A stretch of 64,000 bases of DNA from Ramlibacter henchirensis (GTDB taxonomy: Bacteria > Pseudomonadota > Gammaproteobacteria > Burkholderiales > Burkholderiaceae_C). Below are positions 39,300 to 52,457 of the stretch, piece after piece (positions within the stretch are counted from its first letter, which is position 1; every line of letters starts with the position of its first letter). The notes below the pieces were generated by a model. That model saw only the letters and a list, made by a program, of their open reading frames with translations. It did no database searches and was not told where the DNA came from. The translations under genes and the position numbers were made by a program. The stretch lies in assembly GCF_004682015.1 (NCBI RefSeq), contig NZ_SMLM01000001.1, positions 2,170,001 to 2,234,000 of the forward strand. Direction: 5' to 3'.

Positions 39300-41195
39300 C
39301 TACAGGGCGCCCAGGGCTTCCCAGCGCTCGAGCGCTTCCATCAGCTCATCCTCGATGGCGGCGCTGCGCGCGGCGAGTTGCGCGGCCCGGGCGCCGTCCC
39401 GCACGTAGAGCGTGCCGTCGGCCAGTTCAGCGTTGAGCGCGGCCTGCTCCTGTTCCAGCGCCTCGATGCGGCCCGGCAGCGCTTCGAGTTCGCGCTGCTC
39501 CTTGTAGCTGAGTTTGCGGCGCGAGGTGGCGGACTCGACTGCGGGCGCGGGCGCAGGGGCCGCGGGCTTCGCGGGAGCGGGAGCGGTTTCGACAGGCGCC
39601 GCCCACTGGCGCGCACGCTGGGATTGCAGCAGCCAGTCCTGCACGCCGCCTTCGTATTCGCGCCAGCGGCCGTCGCCTTCGAAGGCGATCGTGCTGGTCA
39701 CGACGTTGTCGAGGAAGGTGCGGTCGTGGCTGACCAGGAACACGGTGCCCTCGTAGTCCTGCAAGAGGTCTTCCAGCAGTTCCAGCGTGTCGATGTCTAG
39801 GTCGTTCGTCGGCTCGTCCAGCACGAGCACGTTGGCCGGCCGCGCGAAAAGCCGCGCGAGCAGCAGGCGGTTGCGTTCGCCGCCGGAGAGCGAGCGCACG
39901 GGCGAACCGGCGCGCGCCGGCGAGAACAGGAAGTCGCCCAGGTAGCTCTTGACGTGCTTGCGCTGGCGGCCGATCTCGATCCACTCACTGCCGGGGCTGA
40001 TGAAGTCTTCGAGGGTGGCGTCGAGGTCCAGCGCCTCGCGCATCTGGTCGAAGTAGGCGACCTGCAGGTTGGCGCCCTGGCGCACCTTGCCGCGGTCGGC
40101 GGCTAGTTCGCCGAGGATCAGCTTGAGCAGGGTGGTCTTGCCGGCGCCATTGGGGCCGACCAGGCCGACCTTGTCGCCGCGCAGGATCGTCGTGCTGAAG
40201 TCGCGCACGACGACGCGGGGCGGCGCGGAGCCGCTCGGGTCGGGAAAGGACTTGGAGACGCCCTCCAGTTCCGCGACCAGCTTGCCGCTGGGCGCGCCGG
40301 TCGCCACTTCCATCCGCACCCGGCCGAGCGCTTCGCGCCGCGCGGCGCGCTGTTCGCGCAAGCGCTCCAGCCGCGTGATGCGGCCTTGCGCGCGCGTGCG
40401 CCGCGCTTCAACGCCCTTGCGGATCCACACCTCTTCCTGCGCCAGCAGCTTGTCGGACTTGGCGTTGACCACGGACTCCTGCGCCAGCTGTTCTTCCTTG
40501 AGGGTCTGGTAGCGGGTGAAGTTGCCGGAATATGAGCGCAGCTGGCCTCGATCGAGTTCGACGATGCGCGTCGCGACGCGGTCCAGGAAGGCGCGGTCGT
40601 GCGTGATGATGACGACGCTGCCGCGGAACTCCAGCAGCAGGCTTTCGAGCCACTCGATCGCATCCAGGTCCAGGTGGTTGGTGGGTTCGTCCAGCAGCAG
40701 CACGTCGGGGCCGGCGACGAGGGCCTGGGCCAGGGCCACGCGCTTTCTCACGCCGCCGGAGAGCGTGCCGACCGGGGCGTCCGGTTCGAGCCGAAGGCGG
40801 TGCAGCGTCTCGTCGACCCGCTGCTGCCAGTTCCAGCCGTCCTGCGCTTCGATCCGGCCTTGCAGCGCATCAAGGTCGCCTTCGCCATGTGTGTAGCGGC
40901 CGATCAAGTCCAGCACCGGCGCCAGGCCCAGCTTCACGCTGTCGAAGACCGTGGCGGTTTCGTCAAGCACAGGCTCCTGCGCCACGTAGGCGATGCGAAG
41001 GTTCTGCTGCACCTGCATGTTGCCGTCGTCCAGGCGTTCGAGGCCGGCCAGGATCTTGAGCAGCGAGGACTTTCCGGCGCCGTTGCGGCCGATCAGGCCG
41101 ACCCGCTCCTGGGCCTCGAGTGCGAACTGGGCTTGGTCCAGCAAGGGCACGTGGCCGAATGCCAGATGGGCTTGTGACAAGGTGATGAGCGCCAT
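39300..41195 (-). CDS. uup: ABC-F family ATPase (Uup-like)
   Basis: A 631-residue protein of two soluble ATP-binding cassettes with Walker A GRNGAGKSSL and GPNGAGKTTL, signature LSGGVRKRVALAQA and LSGGERNRLLLA, and Walker B DVLLLDEPTNHLD and VLVLDEPTNDLD. The ~80-residue C-terminal coiled-coil tail (KLSYKEQRELEALPG..) is the DNA-binding domain of Uup. No transmembrane domain, as expected for ABC-F proteins acting on ribosomes or DNA. It is divergent from the IorA-like gene (71 bp). Confidence 0.92.
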   Translation of the reverse strand: MALITLSQAHLAFGHVPLLDQAQFALEAQERVGLIGRNGAGKSSLLKILAGLERLDDGNMQVQQNLRIAYVAQEPVLDETATVFDSVKLGLAPVLDLIGRYTHGEGDLDALQGRIEAQDGWNWQQRVDETLHRLRLEPDAPVGTLSGGVRKRVALAQALVAGPDVLLLDEPTNHLDLDAIEWLESLLLEFRGSVVIITHDRAFLDRVATRIVELDRGQLRSYSGNFTRYQTLKEEQLAQESVVNAKSDKLLAQEEVWIRKGVEARRTRAQGRITRLERLREQRAARREALGRVRMEVATGAPSGKLVAELEGVSKSFPDPSGSAPPRVVVRDFSTTILRGDKVGLVGPNGAGKTTLLKLILGELAADRGKVRQGANLQVAYFDQMREALDLDATLEDFISPGSEWIEIGRQRKHVKSYLGDFLFSPARAGSPVRSLSGGERNRLLLARLFARPANVLVLDEPTNDLDIDTLELLEDLLQDYEGTVFLVSHDRTFLDNVVTSTIAFEGDGRWREYEGGVQDWLLQSQRARQWAAPVETAPAPAKPAAPAPAPAVESATSRRKLSYKEQRELEALPGRIEALEQEQAALNAELADGTLYVRDGARAAQLAARSAAIEDELMEALERWEALGAL

Positions 41196-41265
41196 GAAGC
41201 GCGCGATTATCGGCGTGGGTCGCCGGCGGACCTGCTGCTAGAGTGGGTTTGAGGAGGAAGAGGAC

Positions 41266-41718
41266 GTGCAGCTGTCGATCAATGGCCGGATGGTGGAGGC
41301 CGAGGCGGAGCCCGCGATGCCGCTCTTGTGGGTGCTGCGCGACGTGCTGGGCCTCACGGGCACCAAGTACGGCTGCGGGGTGGCTGCTTGCGGCGCGTGC
41401 ACGGTGCGGGTCGACGGGCAGCCGGTGCGGTCCTGCGTGACGCCGGTGTCGGCCGTCGCCGGGCGCAAGGTGGTCACGATCGAAGGCCTGCGCACCGGGT
41501 CCGCGCCGCATCCGCTGCAGGCCGCGTGGATCGCCGAGCAGGTGCCGCAATGCGGTTATTGCCAGAGCGGGATGCTGATGGCCGCGGCGTCTTTGCTTGA
41601 GCGCAAGCCGAAGCCGACCGACGCCGACATCGATGAGGCCATCACCAACCTGTGCCGCTGCGGCACCTATCAACGGGTGCGCGCGGCGATCAAGCGGGCC
41701 GCGGGGATCAAGGCGTGA
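41266..41718 (+). CDS. [2Fe-2S] subunit of an IorA-like molybdenum hydroxylase
   Basis: A 150-residue iron-sulfur protein with two [2Fe-2S] sites. The plant-type cysteines are in [16 protein letters not shown] with a fourth Cys in VRSC; the second cluster is in QCGYCQSGM and NLCRCGTY. This is the small subunit of isoquinoline-1-oxidoreductase/aldehyde dehydrogenase-type enzymes. The start is GTG, supported by GAGGAGGAAGAGGAC. Its stop overlaps the large-subunit start by four bases (GTGA). Confidence 0.92.
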   Translation: MQLSINGRMVEAEAEPAMPLLWVLRDVLGLTGTKYGCGVAACGACTVRVDGQPVRSCVTPVSAVAGRKVVTIEGLRTGSAPHPLQAAWIAEQVPQCGYCQSGMLMAAASLLERKPKPTDADIDEAITNLCRCGTYQRVRAAIKRAAGIKA

Positions 41719-44057
41719 GGCGCCGCACGCTGCTGCTGGCGGGCACTGCCGGGGCCAGTGCGCTGGTGGTCGGGTGGATGGCCGCGCCGCAGCGATCTCG
41801 GCTCGGTTCGCCGCGATTGCTCACTGCAGCGGACGGGGAAGTCGCCCTCAATGGCTGGATCAAGATCGCGGCCGATGGCGGCGTCGTGCTGGCCATGCCG
41901 CGCAGCGAAATGGGGCAGGGCGTGCACACCGCGCTGGCGATGCTGGCCGCGGAGGAACTGGACGTTCCGCTGGCGGCCGTGCTCATCGAGCAGGCCGGCA
42001 GCGACAAGATCTACGGGAACGTCGCCTATTCCGTGCTGAACCTACCGTTCCACCCGCTGGACGTGGAGCGCGAGGACGGCTTCGGCCGCGTCAAGGCCAG
42101 CCGCTGGGTGGTGGGCAAGGTCGCGCGCGAGATCGGCATCAACGCCACCGGCGGATCGTCGAGCGTGGCCGACGCGTGGCCCGTGGTGAGGATGGCCGCG
42201 GCCACCGCCCGCGCTTCGCTGCTGGGCGCGGCTTCGTTGCATTGGCGGCTGCCGGTCGACGAGCTCACGGTGCGGCAGGGCGTGATCTCGCATCCGTCGG
42301 GAAAGTCCGCCCGGTACGCGGAGATGGCGCGATTCGCCGCGGCGACGCCGGCGGGCAGGGTTCAGGTGAAGGAGCGCGCTGCCTGGACTTTGATCGGTCG
42401 TCCCGCGCCGCGGCTCGATGTGCCGGCCAAGGTGGACGGCAGCGCCGTCTTCGGCCTGGACGTGCGGGTTCCGGGAATGAAGTTCGCGGCCGTGCGGCTT
42501 TGCCCGGTGATCGGAGGCTCGCCGGGGCGCATCGACGCTTCGCGTGCCCTTGCGCTTCCCGGCGTGGAGCGGCTGGTGATGCTGCCGGCGTACGGAGGAT
42601 CGACGGCGGGGTTCGCGGTGATCGGCCGCACGACGTGGCATGCCCGCCAGGGCGCTGCGGCGGTCGACGTGGAGTGGCAGGGGCGGCCGGCGGGCTCCCT
42701 GGATTCGCGATCGATCGAAAGGGCGCTGCGCAATGCAGTGGAGACGCAGGCGGGGTTCACCTTCCATGAAACCGGCGACGTTGCGGAGGTGGAAGGCCGC
42801 GCCAAACGCACGGTGGAAGCCTGGTACGGCGCGCCCTACCTGGCGCACGCGTCTTTGGAGCCCATGAATTGCACGGCGCGTGTGGCCGACCGGCGGGTCG
42901 AGCTGTGGGCGCCGACCCAGGTGCCTCAGCTGTGCCGGGCGGCTGCGGCGATGGTCGCGGGCGTCGAGCTGGAAGACGTCACCTTGCATGTGACGCTGCT
43001 CGGCGGAGGATTTGGGCGGCGGCTCGAGGTGGACTATGCGGCGCAGGCGACTCGCGTGGCGATGGATGTGCCGGGCACTGCGGTGCAGCTGTCGTGGAGC
43101 CGGGAAGAGGACACGACTCATGATTTCTACCGGCCGATGCAGGTGGCACGGCTGCGCGGCACGCTGGACGATGAAGGCCAGGCGCTCTCGCTGCGTATCC
43201 AGTCGGCCGGGGACGCGATTTCGCCGAGGTGGTTCGAGCGTGTGTTGCCTGCGGGCTTGCGAGCGACGCTGAGCGGGCTTCAGCTGACCGCTCCGGCGCT
43301 GCCGGGCGTCTCTTCACTTTCGGGGCCGCTGGACCGTCCGGACAAGACCGCGGCCGAAGGCCTGTTCAACCTGCCCTACGGCATTGCGCACCAGCGGATG
43401 GATCACGTGGCGACGCGCTCCGGCGTGCCGGTGGGGTTCTGGCGGTCGGTCGGGCACTCCCATAACGCGTTCTTCGCGGAGTCGTTCATCGACGAGATGG
43501 CGCACGCGGCAGGCGCCGATCCGGTGGCCTTCCGGCGGCGCCTGTTGAGGAATGCGCCTCGGTATCAGGCAGTGCTGGATCTGGCTGCCGCAAAGGCGGG
43601 CTGGGGCTCTGGCTTGCCGCAGGGGCGCGCGCGTGGGATCGCGCTGCACGAGTCCTTCGGCTCGATCGTGGCGCAAGTGGCCGAGGTGTCGATCGAGCAG
43701 GGGCTGCCCCGGGTGCATCGGGTCGTCTGCGCGATCGACTGCGGCACCGTGGTGAATCCGCAGATCTTGGCCCAGCAGATGGAAGGGGCTGTGGCGTTCG
43801 CGCTCAGTGCTGCTCTGTATGGACGCATCGATGTCCGCGGCGGGGCCGTGCAGCAGCGGAACTTTCCGGACCAGCCGCTGGTCTCGCTGAAGCACTCACC
43901 TCGCGTGGAGACCTGGATCGTTCCCAGTGAACGGGAGCCGGCCGGGGTGGGTGAGCCGGGCGTACCGCCGCTCGCGCCTGCAGTAGCGAATGCCGTCTTT
44001 GCGCTGACTCATCGGCGCCTGAGACAGCTGCCGCTGGCCCTGGACACCGACGCGTAA
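41715..44057 (+). CDS. Molybdopterin-binding subunit, IorB-like (xanthine dehydrogenase family)
   Basis: A 780-residue Tat-exported subunit ([14 protein letters not shown]) of a molybdenum hydroxylase. It shows the family segments [31 protein letters not shown], and the C-terminal [16 protein letters not shown] where the catalytic Glu is expected. It should oxidise an aldehyde or N-heterocycle in the periplasm, passing electrons to the [2Fe-2S] subunit. No cytochrome c subunit or XdhC-type maturation gene is adjacent. It runs up to the rRNA promoter region. Confidence 0.9.
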   Translation: MRRRTLLLAGTAGASALVVGWMAAPQRSRLGSPRLLTAADGEVALNGWIKIAADGGVVLAMPRSEMGQGVHTALAMLAAEELDVPLAAVLIEQAGSDKIYGNVAYSVLNLPFHPLDVEREDGFGRVKASRWVVGKVAREIGINATGGSSSVADAWPVVRMAAATARASLLGAASLHWRLPVDELTVRQGVISHPSGKSARYAEMARFAAATPAGRVQVKERAAWTLIGRPAPRLDVPAKVDGSAVFGLDVRVPGMKFAAVRLCPVIGGSPGRIDASRALALPGVERLVMLPAYGGSTAGFAVIGRTTWHARQGAAAVDVEWQGRPAGSLDSRSIERALRNAVETQAGFTFHETGDVAEVEGRAKRTVEAWYGAPYLAHASLEPMNCTARVADRRVELWAPTQVPQLCRAAAAMVAGVELEDVTLHVTLLGGGFGRRLEVDYAAQATRVAMDVPGTAVQLSWSREEDTTHDFYRPMQVARLRGTLDDEGQALSLRIQSAGDAISPRWFERVLPAGLRATLSGLQLTAPALPGVSSLSGPLDRPDKTAAEGLFNLPYGIAHQRMDHVATRSGVPVGFWRSVGHSHNAFFAESFIDEMAHAAGADPVAFRRRLLRNAPRYQAVLDLAAAKAGWGSGLPQGRARGIALHESFGSIVAQVAEVSIEQGLPRVHRVVCAIDCGTVVNPQILAQQMEGAVAFALSAALYGRIDVRGGAVQQRNFPDQPLVSLKHSPRVETWIVPSEREPAGVGEPGVPPLAPAVANAVFALTHRRLRQLPLALDTDA

Positions 44058-44173
44058 GAAAGTGCATCGGCTTGGGCGGGCTGCTGATGGGGTGCTATAG
44101 TGACGGGCTCCGCTGCTGACGGCGCTGCAGGAGGCGGCGCAGGAAACGGCAGAGAGAAACAAGAAGTGTTGAG

Positions 44174-44203
44174 TTGATCGAAGCGCGAGTTTCGGCATAG
44201 AAT
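44174..44203 (+). promoter_or_regulatory. rRNA operon promoter P1
   Basis: TTGATC (-35), 18-bp spacer, TAGAAT (-10), followed by CAAGGCTTCGC. First of three tandem promoters upstream of 16S with the same spacing and the same GC-rich sequence after the -10. Confidence 0.6.
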
Positions 44204-44285
44204 TCAAGGCTTCGCTGAAAACGAAATGCCCGGCGGCATCAGCCGCCAGACAGAGCAGATCGAAACTCAGCAAAAACCCTCGGGG

Positions 44286-44315
44286 TTGACAGGCTTCTTT
44301 GGAAACTGCCATAAT
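44286..44315 (+). promoter_or_regulatory. rRNA operon promoter P2
   Basis: TTGACA (-35), 18-bp spacer, CATAAT (-10), followed by CGAGGGCTTCGC. Close to the sigma-70 consensus, with the same architecture as P1 and P3. Confidence 0.75.
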
Positions 44316-44387
44316 CGAGGGCTTCGCCAAAAGCGATTCGCAAAACGGCTTCGAAAGGAGCGGCAAGCGAAAAGAAGGCGAAAGCGG

Positions 44388-44417
44388 TTGACAAGACGCT
44401 CAAAAAACTGTCATAAT
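44388..44417 (+). promoter_or_regulatory. rRNA operon promoter P3
   Basis: TTGACA (-35), 18-bp spacer, CATAAT (-10), followed by CCAAGGCTTCGC. The proximal promoter, about 200 bp before mature 16S. The three promoters are 100-112 bp apart. Confidence 0.75.
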
Positions 44418-44483
44418 CCAAGGCTTCGCTGATCGCAGCGAGTCAGGCAAAACAAGGCGGCGACGCCGAGTGAGCCTAAGCGG

Positions 44484-44494
44484 TTCGTTAACAA
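44484..44494 (+). promoter_or_regulatory. boxA-like antitermination site in 16S leader
   Basis: TTCGTTAACAA in the 16S leader, a one-base variant of the TTCTTTAACAA core seen at the ITS site; likely Nus-factor antitermination. Confidence 0.6.
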
Positions 44495-44497
44495 TAT

Positions 44498-44558
44498 ACA
44501 GCCGATAAGCGTGGGCGTTTGATGGCGATTGCCAAGGTTCTTCGGAACTATCAAACGC
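44498..44558 (+). promoter_or_regulatory. 16S leader processing and alternative-fold segment
   Basis: Positions 44498-44522 can pair with 46165-46189 in the 16S-23S spacer (22 Watson-Crick and 2 G-U pairs over 25), giving the RNase III stem that frames pre-16S. The overlapping GCGTTTGAT (44515-44523) can instead pair locally with ATCAAACGC (44550-44558), which encloses a GTTC-TTCG-GAAC tetraloop hairpin (44537-44548). Confidence 0.75.
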
Positions 44559-44613
44559 TCAACGAAAAGAAGTGAAGTTCACTTCGATTCCTATTGAGCA
44601 ACAAATCAAGATC

Positions 44614-46144
<1,531 letters not shown>

Positions 46145-46231
46145 CTGGAAAACCGCAATCCAAATCAAACGTCCACACTTATCGGTTGTTGGAAGATGTC
46201 GCCAGCGACGTAGGCTCGCAGCGACCGGCTT

Positions 46232-46308
46232 GGGTCTGTAGCTCAGTTGGTTAGAGCACCGTCTTGATAAGGCGGGGGTCGTTGGTTCGAGACCAACCAG
46301 ACCCACCA
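46232..46308 (+). tRNA. tRNA-Ile (GAT)
   Basis: 77-nt cloverleaf in the 16S-23S spacer. Acceptor stem GGGTCTG/CAGACCC closed by ACCA, D-arm GTAGCTCAGTTGGTTAGAGC, anticodon loop CTTGATAA with anticodon GAT, TGGTTCGAGACCA T arm. Part of the rRNA operon. Confidence 0.97.
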
Positions 46309-46320
46309 TCCCATTCAATC

Positions 46321-46396
46321 GGGGGATTAGCTCAGCTGGGAGAGCACCTGCTTTGCAAGCAGGGGGTCGTCGGTTCGATCCCGTCATCCTCCACCA
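46321..46396 (+). tRNA. tRNA-Ala (TGC)
   Basis: 76-nt cloverleaf 12 nt after tRNA-Ile. Acceptor GGGGGAT/ATCCTCC with the G3:U70 pair that defines tRNA-Ala identity, anticodon loop TTTGCAA (anticodon TGC), CGGTTCGATCCCG T arm, encoded CCA. Confidence 0.97.
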
Positions 46397-46477
46397 ATTA
46401 CCTTTCCACTCAACACCAAAGCTGCTTCGCGAGAGGCCGCTTTGTTGTTGACGCCAGGATTGCCTGGCTCAATCGGC

Positions 46478-46489
46478 TGTTCTTTAACA
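46478..46489 (+). promoter_or_regulatory. boxA antitermination site before 23S
   Basis: TGTTCTTTAACA in the tRNA-Ala to 23S spacer, close to the consensus TGCTCTTTAACA for NusB-NusE recruitment on rRNA transcripts. Confidence 0.75.
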
Positions 46490-46670
46490 ATTCATAGAGT
46501 CGAATCAGCGTTGTTCGCGGAAACCGCTTCATGGCGGACCGTGCCGCGGACAACATTTTTGATTGCGTCAACCAAAATTCATCTTCGAAGCAATTCGAAT
46601 GTGAACGGCATAACGCGTCAGGTGAAAGACCTGACCATTCCTTGATTGACTTTGCTTCTCGTGAGAGGCG

Positions 46671-46682
46671 TCAAAGTTATAG

Positions 46683-46689
<7 letters not shown>
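46671..46689 (+). promoter_or_regulatory. 23S processing stem (5' arm)
   Basis: This 19-base segment (TCAAAGTTATAGGGTCAAG) is a perfect complement of 49553-49571 at the 23S 3' end, forming the pre-23S stem cut by RNase III. Confidence 0.85.
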
Positions 46690-49561
<2,872 letters not shown>

Positions 49562-49638
49562 ATAACTTTGATCTGTTGATCAAAGAGTTATGCCGGTCGG
49601 CGCAATCAAACAAAAGCTGATTTGCTCTATGAATTGGT

Positions 49639-49661
49639 CGTCTTGCACGCAATGCAAGACG
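49639..49661. other. Hairpin in the 23S-5S spacer
   Basis: Arms CGTCTTGCA (49639-49647) and TGCAAGACG (49653-49661) form a 9-bp stem just before 5S, a probable processing site. A second hairpin, CTTTGATC/GATCAAAG, lies at 49566-49585. Confidence 0.65.
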
Positions 49662-49672
49662 GCAAAAAGTTA

Positions 49673-49788
49673 TGCCTGATGACCATAGCGAGGTGGTCCC
49701 ACTCCTTCCCATCCCGAACAGGACAGTGAAACGCCTCTGCGCCGATGATAGTGCGGATTCCCGTGTGAAAGTAGGACATCGTCAGGCT
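49673..49788 (+). rRNA. rrf: 5S ribosomal RNA
   Basis: 116-nt 5S RNA starting TGCCTGATGACC and ending GTCAGGCT, with CCCATCCCGAACAGG and the typical helix V. It follows 23S by ~110 nt and is the last gene of the operon; no tRNA follows. Confidence 0.95.
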
Positions 49789-49798
49789 CTTACAGCGG

Positions 49799-49834
49799 CA
49801 AAAGGCCCAGCAGAAATGCTGGGCCTTTTGCTTT
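49799..49834 (+). terminator. rRNA operon terminator
   Basis: A 14-bp perfect stem (CAAAAGGCCCAGCA / TGCTGGGCCTTTTG) with a GAAA loop and a T-rich side, located after 5S and before the convergent fadD. It should also stop transcription arriving from the fadD side. Confidence 0.9.
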
Positions 49835-49868
49835 GGTGCGCAGAAACAAGCGGCCTGTTCGCGTTCCT

Positions 49869-51554
49869 CTATTTCGCGTTCCGCAACTCACGCCTGAGGA
49901 TCTTGCCGACGTTCGTCTTTGGCAAGTCGTCGCGGAATTCGATGTATTTAGGCACTTTGTAGCCGGTCAGATTTTGCCGGCAGTACTTGGCCACATCTTC
50001 CTCGGTCAAGATCGGGTCGTTCTTCACCACGAAGACTTTGATCGCCTCGCCCTGCTTTTCATCGGCCACGCCGATGACCGCGCATTCCACGACGCCGGGG
50101 CACATCGAGATGACGTTCTCCAGTTCGTTGGGAAATACGTTGAAGCCGCTGACCAGGATCATGTCTTTCTTGCGGTCAATGATCCTGGTGTAGCCGCGGT
50201 CGTCCATGAGCCCGATGTCGCCGGTACGCATGAACCCGTCTGCAGTGAACGCCTTCTCCGTCTCTTCGGGCTGCTGGTAGTAGCCGCGCATGACATTCGG
50301 CCCTTTGATGCAGATCTCCCCAGGTTCGCCTTGAGGCAGGCTGCGGCCTTCGTCATCCTTGATTGCGACGTCGATGCTCGGCAACGGTAGGCCGATCGTC
50401 CCGGAGAACTCCTGGCTCATCACGGGGTTGTTGGTGCCGATCGCGCAGGTTTCGCTCATGCCCCAGCCTTCCACCATCGGGCAGCCGGTCGCCTTCTGCC
50501 ACGCGCGCGCCGTCCCTTCGGAAGCCGCCATCCCGCCCGCCTGTGTCACGCACAGCTGCGAGAAATCGACGGCCTTGAACTGCGGGTGTTGCAGCAGCGC
50601 ATTGAAAAGCGTGTTCACCGCCGGCAACAGGTGGAAGGGCCGTCGCTTCAACGTCTCGACAAACCTCGGGATGTCACGCGGATTGGGAATCAGCGTCAAG
50701 TGAGCGCCCCAGCGGATCGCAAGCAGGCAGAGCGTCAGCGCGAAGATGTGGTACAGCGGCAGCGCCGCGATGCAGTTGCTGCGGCTCACATCGCCGACCT
50801 TCCCCAGCGCCGGCGTGAACCAGGCTTCCGCCTGCAGGATCGCCGCCACCACATTTCCATGCGTCAGCACCGCGCCCTTCGACAATCCCGTCGTGCCGCC
50901 GGTGTACTGCAGGAAAGCAACCGAATCCAGGCTCTGGGCCGTGGCCCGCAGCTGCATCGAATGGCCCTGCGCCACCGCCCGGCCGAACGGCGTGACCTTG
51001 CGCCCTCCCACCAAGGGCAGCTTGTACGTCGGGACCATCTTGGCCAGGTGGCGCACGGCAAAAGTGATCCAGCGCCCGTACCACGCGCCGAGCAGGTCGC
51101 CCATCGACGTCAGCACGACATGCTGCACGCGCGTGCGATTGACCACTTCGGCCAGCGTGTGCGCGAAGTTTTCGAGGATGACGATCACCGCGGCGCCCGA
51201 GTCCTTCAGCTGGTGCTCCAGCTCGCGAGCCGTGTACAGCGGGTTGACGTTGACGCAGGTGTAGCCTGCCCGAAGGATTGCCGCCATGGTGACCGCGAAC
51301 TGCGGAATGTTCGGCAGCATCAGGGCGACGCGGGCTCCGGGTTCCAATCCCTGCGCCTGCAACCAGGCGCCAAGAGCGGCGGAGAGTTCGTCGACTTGCC
51401 CGTACGTCATCCACTGCTCCATGCAGACGGAAAACGGCCGCGAAGCGTTCTTGCGGAAGGACTCTTCCAGCAACTGCGTCAGCGAACGGTACTGCCTGGG
51501 ATCGATGTCGTGAGGCACCCCCTGGGGGTAGCTGCGCAGCCAGAATCTGTCCAT
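49869..51554 (-). CDS. fadD: Long-chain-fatty-acid-CoA ligase
   Basis: A 561-residue AMP-forming acyl-CoA synthetase. The ATP motif is YTGGTTGLSKGAVLTHGN; others are GWGMSETCAIG, the YTRIIDRKKDMILVSGFNVFP hinge region, and the lysine in TNVGKILRRELR at the C terminus. It activates fatty acids to acyl-CoA for beta-oxidation or phospholipid synthesis. Start supported by AAGGAGACCACGG. It converges on the rRNA operon terminator. Confidence 0.95.
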   Translation of the reverse strand: MDRFWLRSYPQGVPHDIDPRQYRSLTQLLEESFRKNASRPFSVCMEQWMTYGQVDELSAALGAWLQAQGLEPGARVALMLPNIPQFAVTMAAILRAGYTCVNVNPLYTARELEHQLKDSGAAVIVILENFAHTLAEVVNRTRVQHVVLTSMGDLLGAWYGRWITFAVRHLAKMVPTYKLPLVGGRKVTPFGRAVAQGHSMQLRATAQSLDSVAFLQYTGGTTGLSKGAVLTHGNVVAAILQAEAWFTPALGKVGDVSRSNCIAALPLYHIFALTLCLLAIRWGAHLTLIPNPRDIPRFVETLKRRPFHLLPAVNTLFNALLQHPQFKAVDFSQLCVTQAGGMAASEGTARAWQKATGCPMVEGWGMSETCAIGTNNPVMSQEFSGTIGLPLPSIDVAIKDDEGRSLPQGEPGEICIKGPNVMRGYYQQPEETEKAFTADGFMRTGDIGLMDDRGYTRIIDRKKDMILVSGFNVFPNELENVISMCPGVVECAVIGVADEKQGEAIKVFVVKNDPILTEEDVAKYCRQNLTGYKVPKYIEFRDDLPKTNVGKILRRELRNAK

Positions 51555-51599
51555 CCGTGGTCTCCTTGCGCGCGATTGTCATCAGCGGCCGCGCCGCAG

Positions 51600-52340
51600 C
51601 TAGGGGGCTTGTCCTAGGATGCGCGCCAGCTCGGTCTCAGAAGCGACAAGATCCTCTCCATAGAGCAGCGAGAAGAGCCGCCGCTCCCGTTCCTGCACCG
51701 TCTGCAGGAAGTGCTCGACCGCACCGCGCCGCCGCGACATGCCCGAGAAAGTGTCGAAGCCGTCCTCCAGGAATCCCTGCAGGTCCGCCAGCCCCGCTGC
51801 GGATGCCGGACCGCGCATGACGCGCAGCATCGTGCGAAGGCCGGGCGTGCGGGTCAGCCGCGCCAGCTCGTGGCCCAGCGCGATCACGCACTGCAGCTGC
51901 TGCTCCCGCTCCTCGCGCCGCCCAAGCTCGCGCCAGGCCAGCGCATATCGCCGCGCCACGTCGTGAGCGCCGACTTCCATTCGCCACAAGCGCGCCATCT
52001 GCACGTCCAGGTCTTCCGTCAGGGCATGCAGCTGCGCCAGCGCGGCCGCGGTGCCGGCCACGTGCGAAGGGAACAGCCTCTCGATGGCCCCCGCGATGCG
52101 CGCGAACTGCTCGTCGCGCCGGGCGTAGTCCTTGTCGCCGTACAGCTCGTTCAGGAAGAACCGCGCCGCCGTCGCATAGGTACCGCCGGCGAGCAGGTCG
52201 GCGTAAGTGCCGGAGAACCGGCGGGATTGCAGCCGCTTGACCTCGAGCAGCGCCGCTCGCAATTCCGCGTCATCGGCGGCGCTTTGCCGCAGCCGGGTGA
52301 CGGCCGCGACGGCGTCGCGGATGGTGCGGGCGGCTTCCAT
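51600..52340 (-). CDS. Conserved hypothetical protein with FFLNELYG motif
   Basis: A 246-residue, mainly helical soluble protein that I know only as a conserved unknown family in Burkholderiales, marked by RFFLNELYGDKDYARRDEQF and GFLEDGFDTFSGM. No catalytic pattern or signal peptide is seen. The gene is 45 bp from fadD on the same strand, so they may be co-transcribed. It is divergent from the hydrolase gene. Confidence 0.7.
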   Translation of the reverse strand: MEAARTIRDAVAAVTRLRQSAADDAELRAALLEVKRLQSRRFSGTYADLLAGGTYATAARFFLNELYGDKDYARRDEQFARIAGAIERLFPSHVAGTAAALAQLHALTEDLDVQMARLWRMEVGAHDVARRYALAWRELGRREEREQQLQCVIALGHELARLTRTPGLRTMLRVMRGPASAAGLADLQGFLEDGFDTFSGMSRRRGAVEHFLQTVQERERRLFSLLYGEDLVASETELARILGQAP

Positions 52341-52457
52341 GCGAAAGCAGTCTACCTACCGGGTCAGCGCGCATTGCAGGAATTACGGGGTCGACGACCT
52401 GCCTCCCGTCAGGTCGAGAACCTGCGCCTTTGGGGCCCGCGAGGCCATACTCGCCTG

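Noticed and set aside
44226..44432. A 68-codon frame in the 16S upstream region
   Set aside because: It covers the promoters P2 and P3 and is Arg/Lys-rich without features of a protein.
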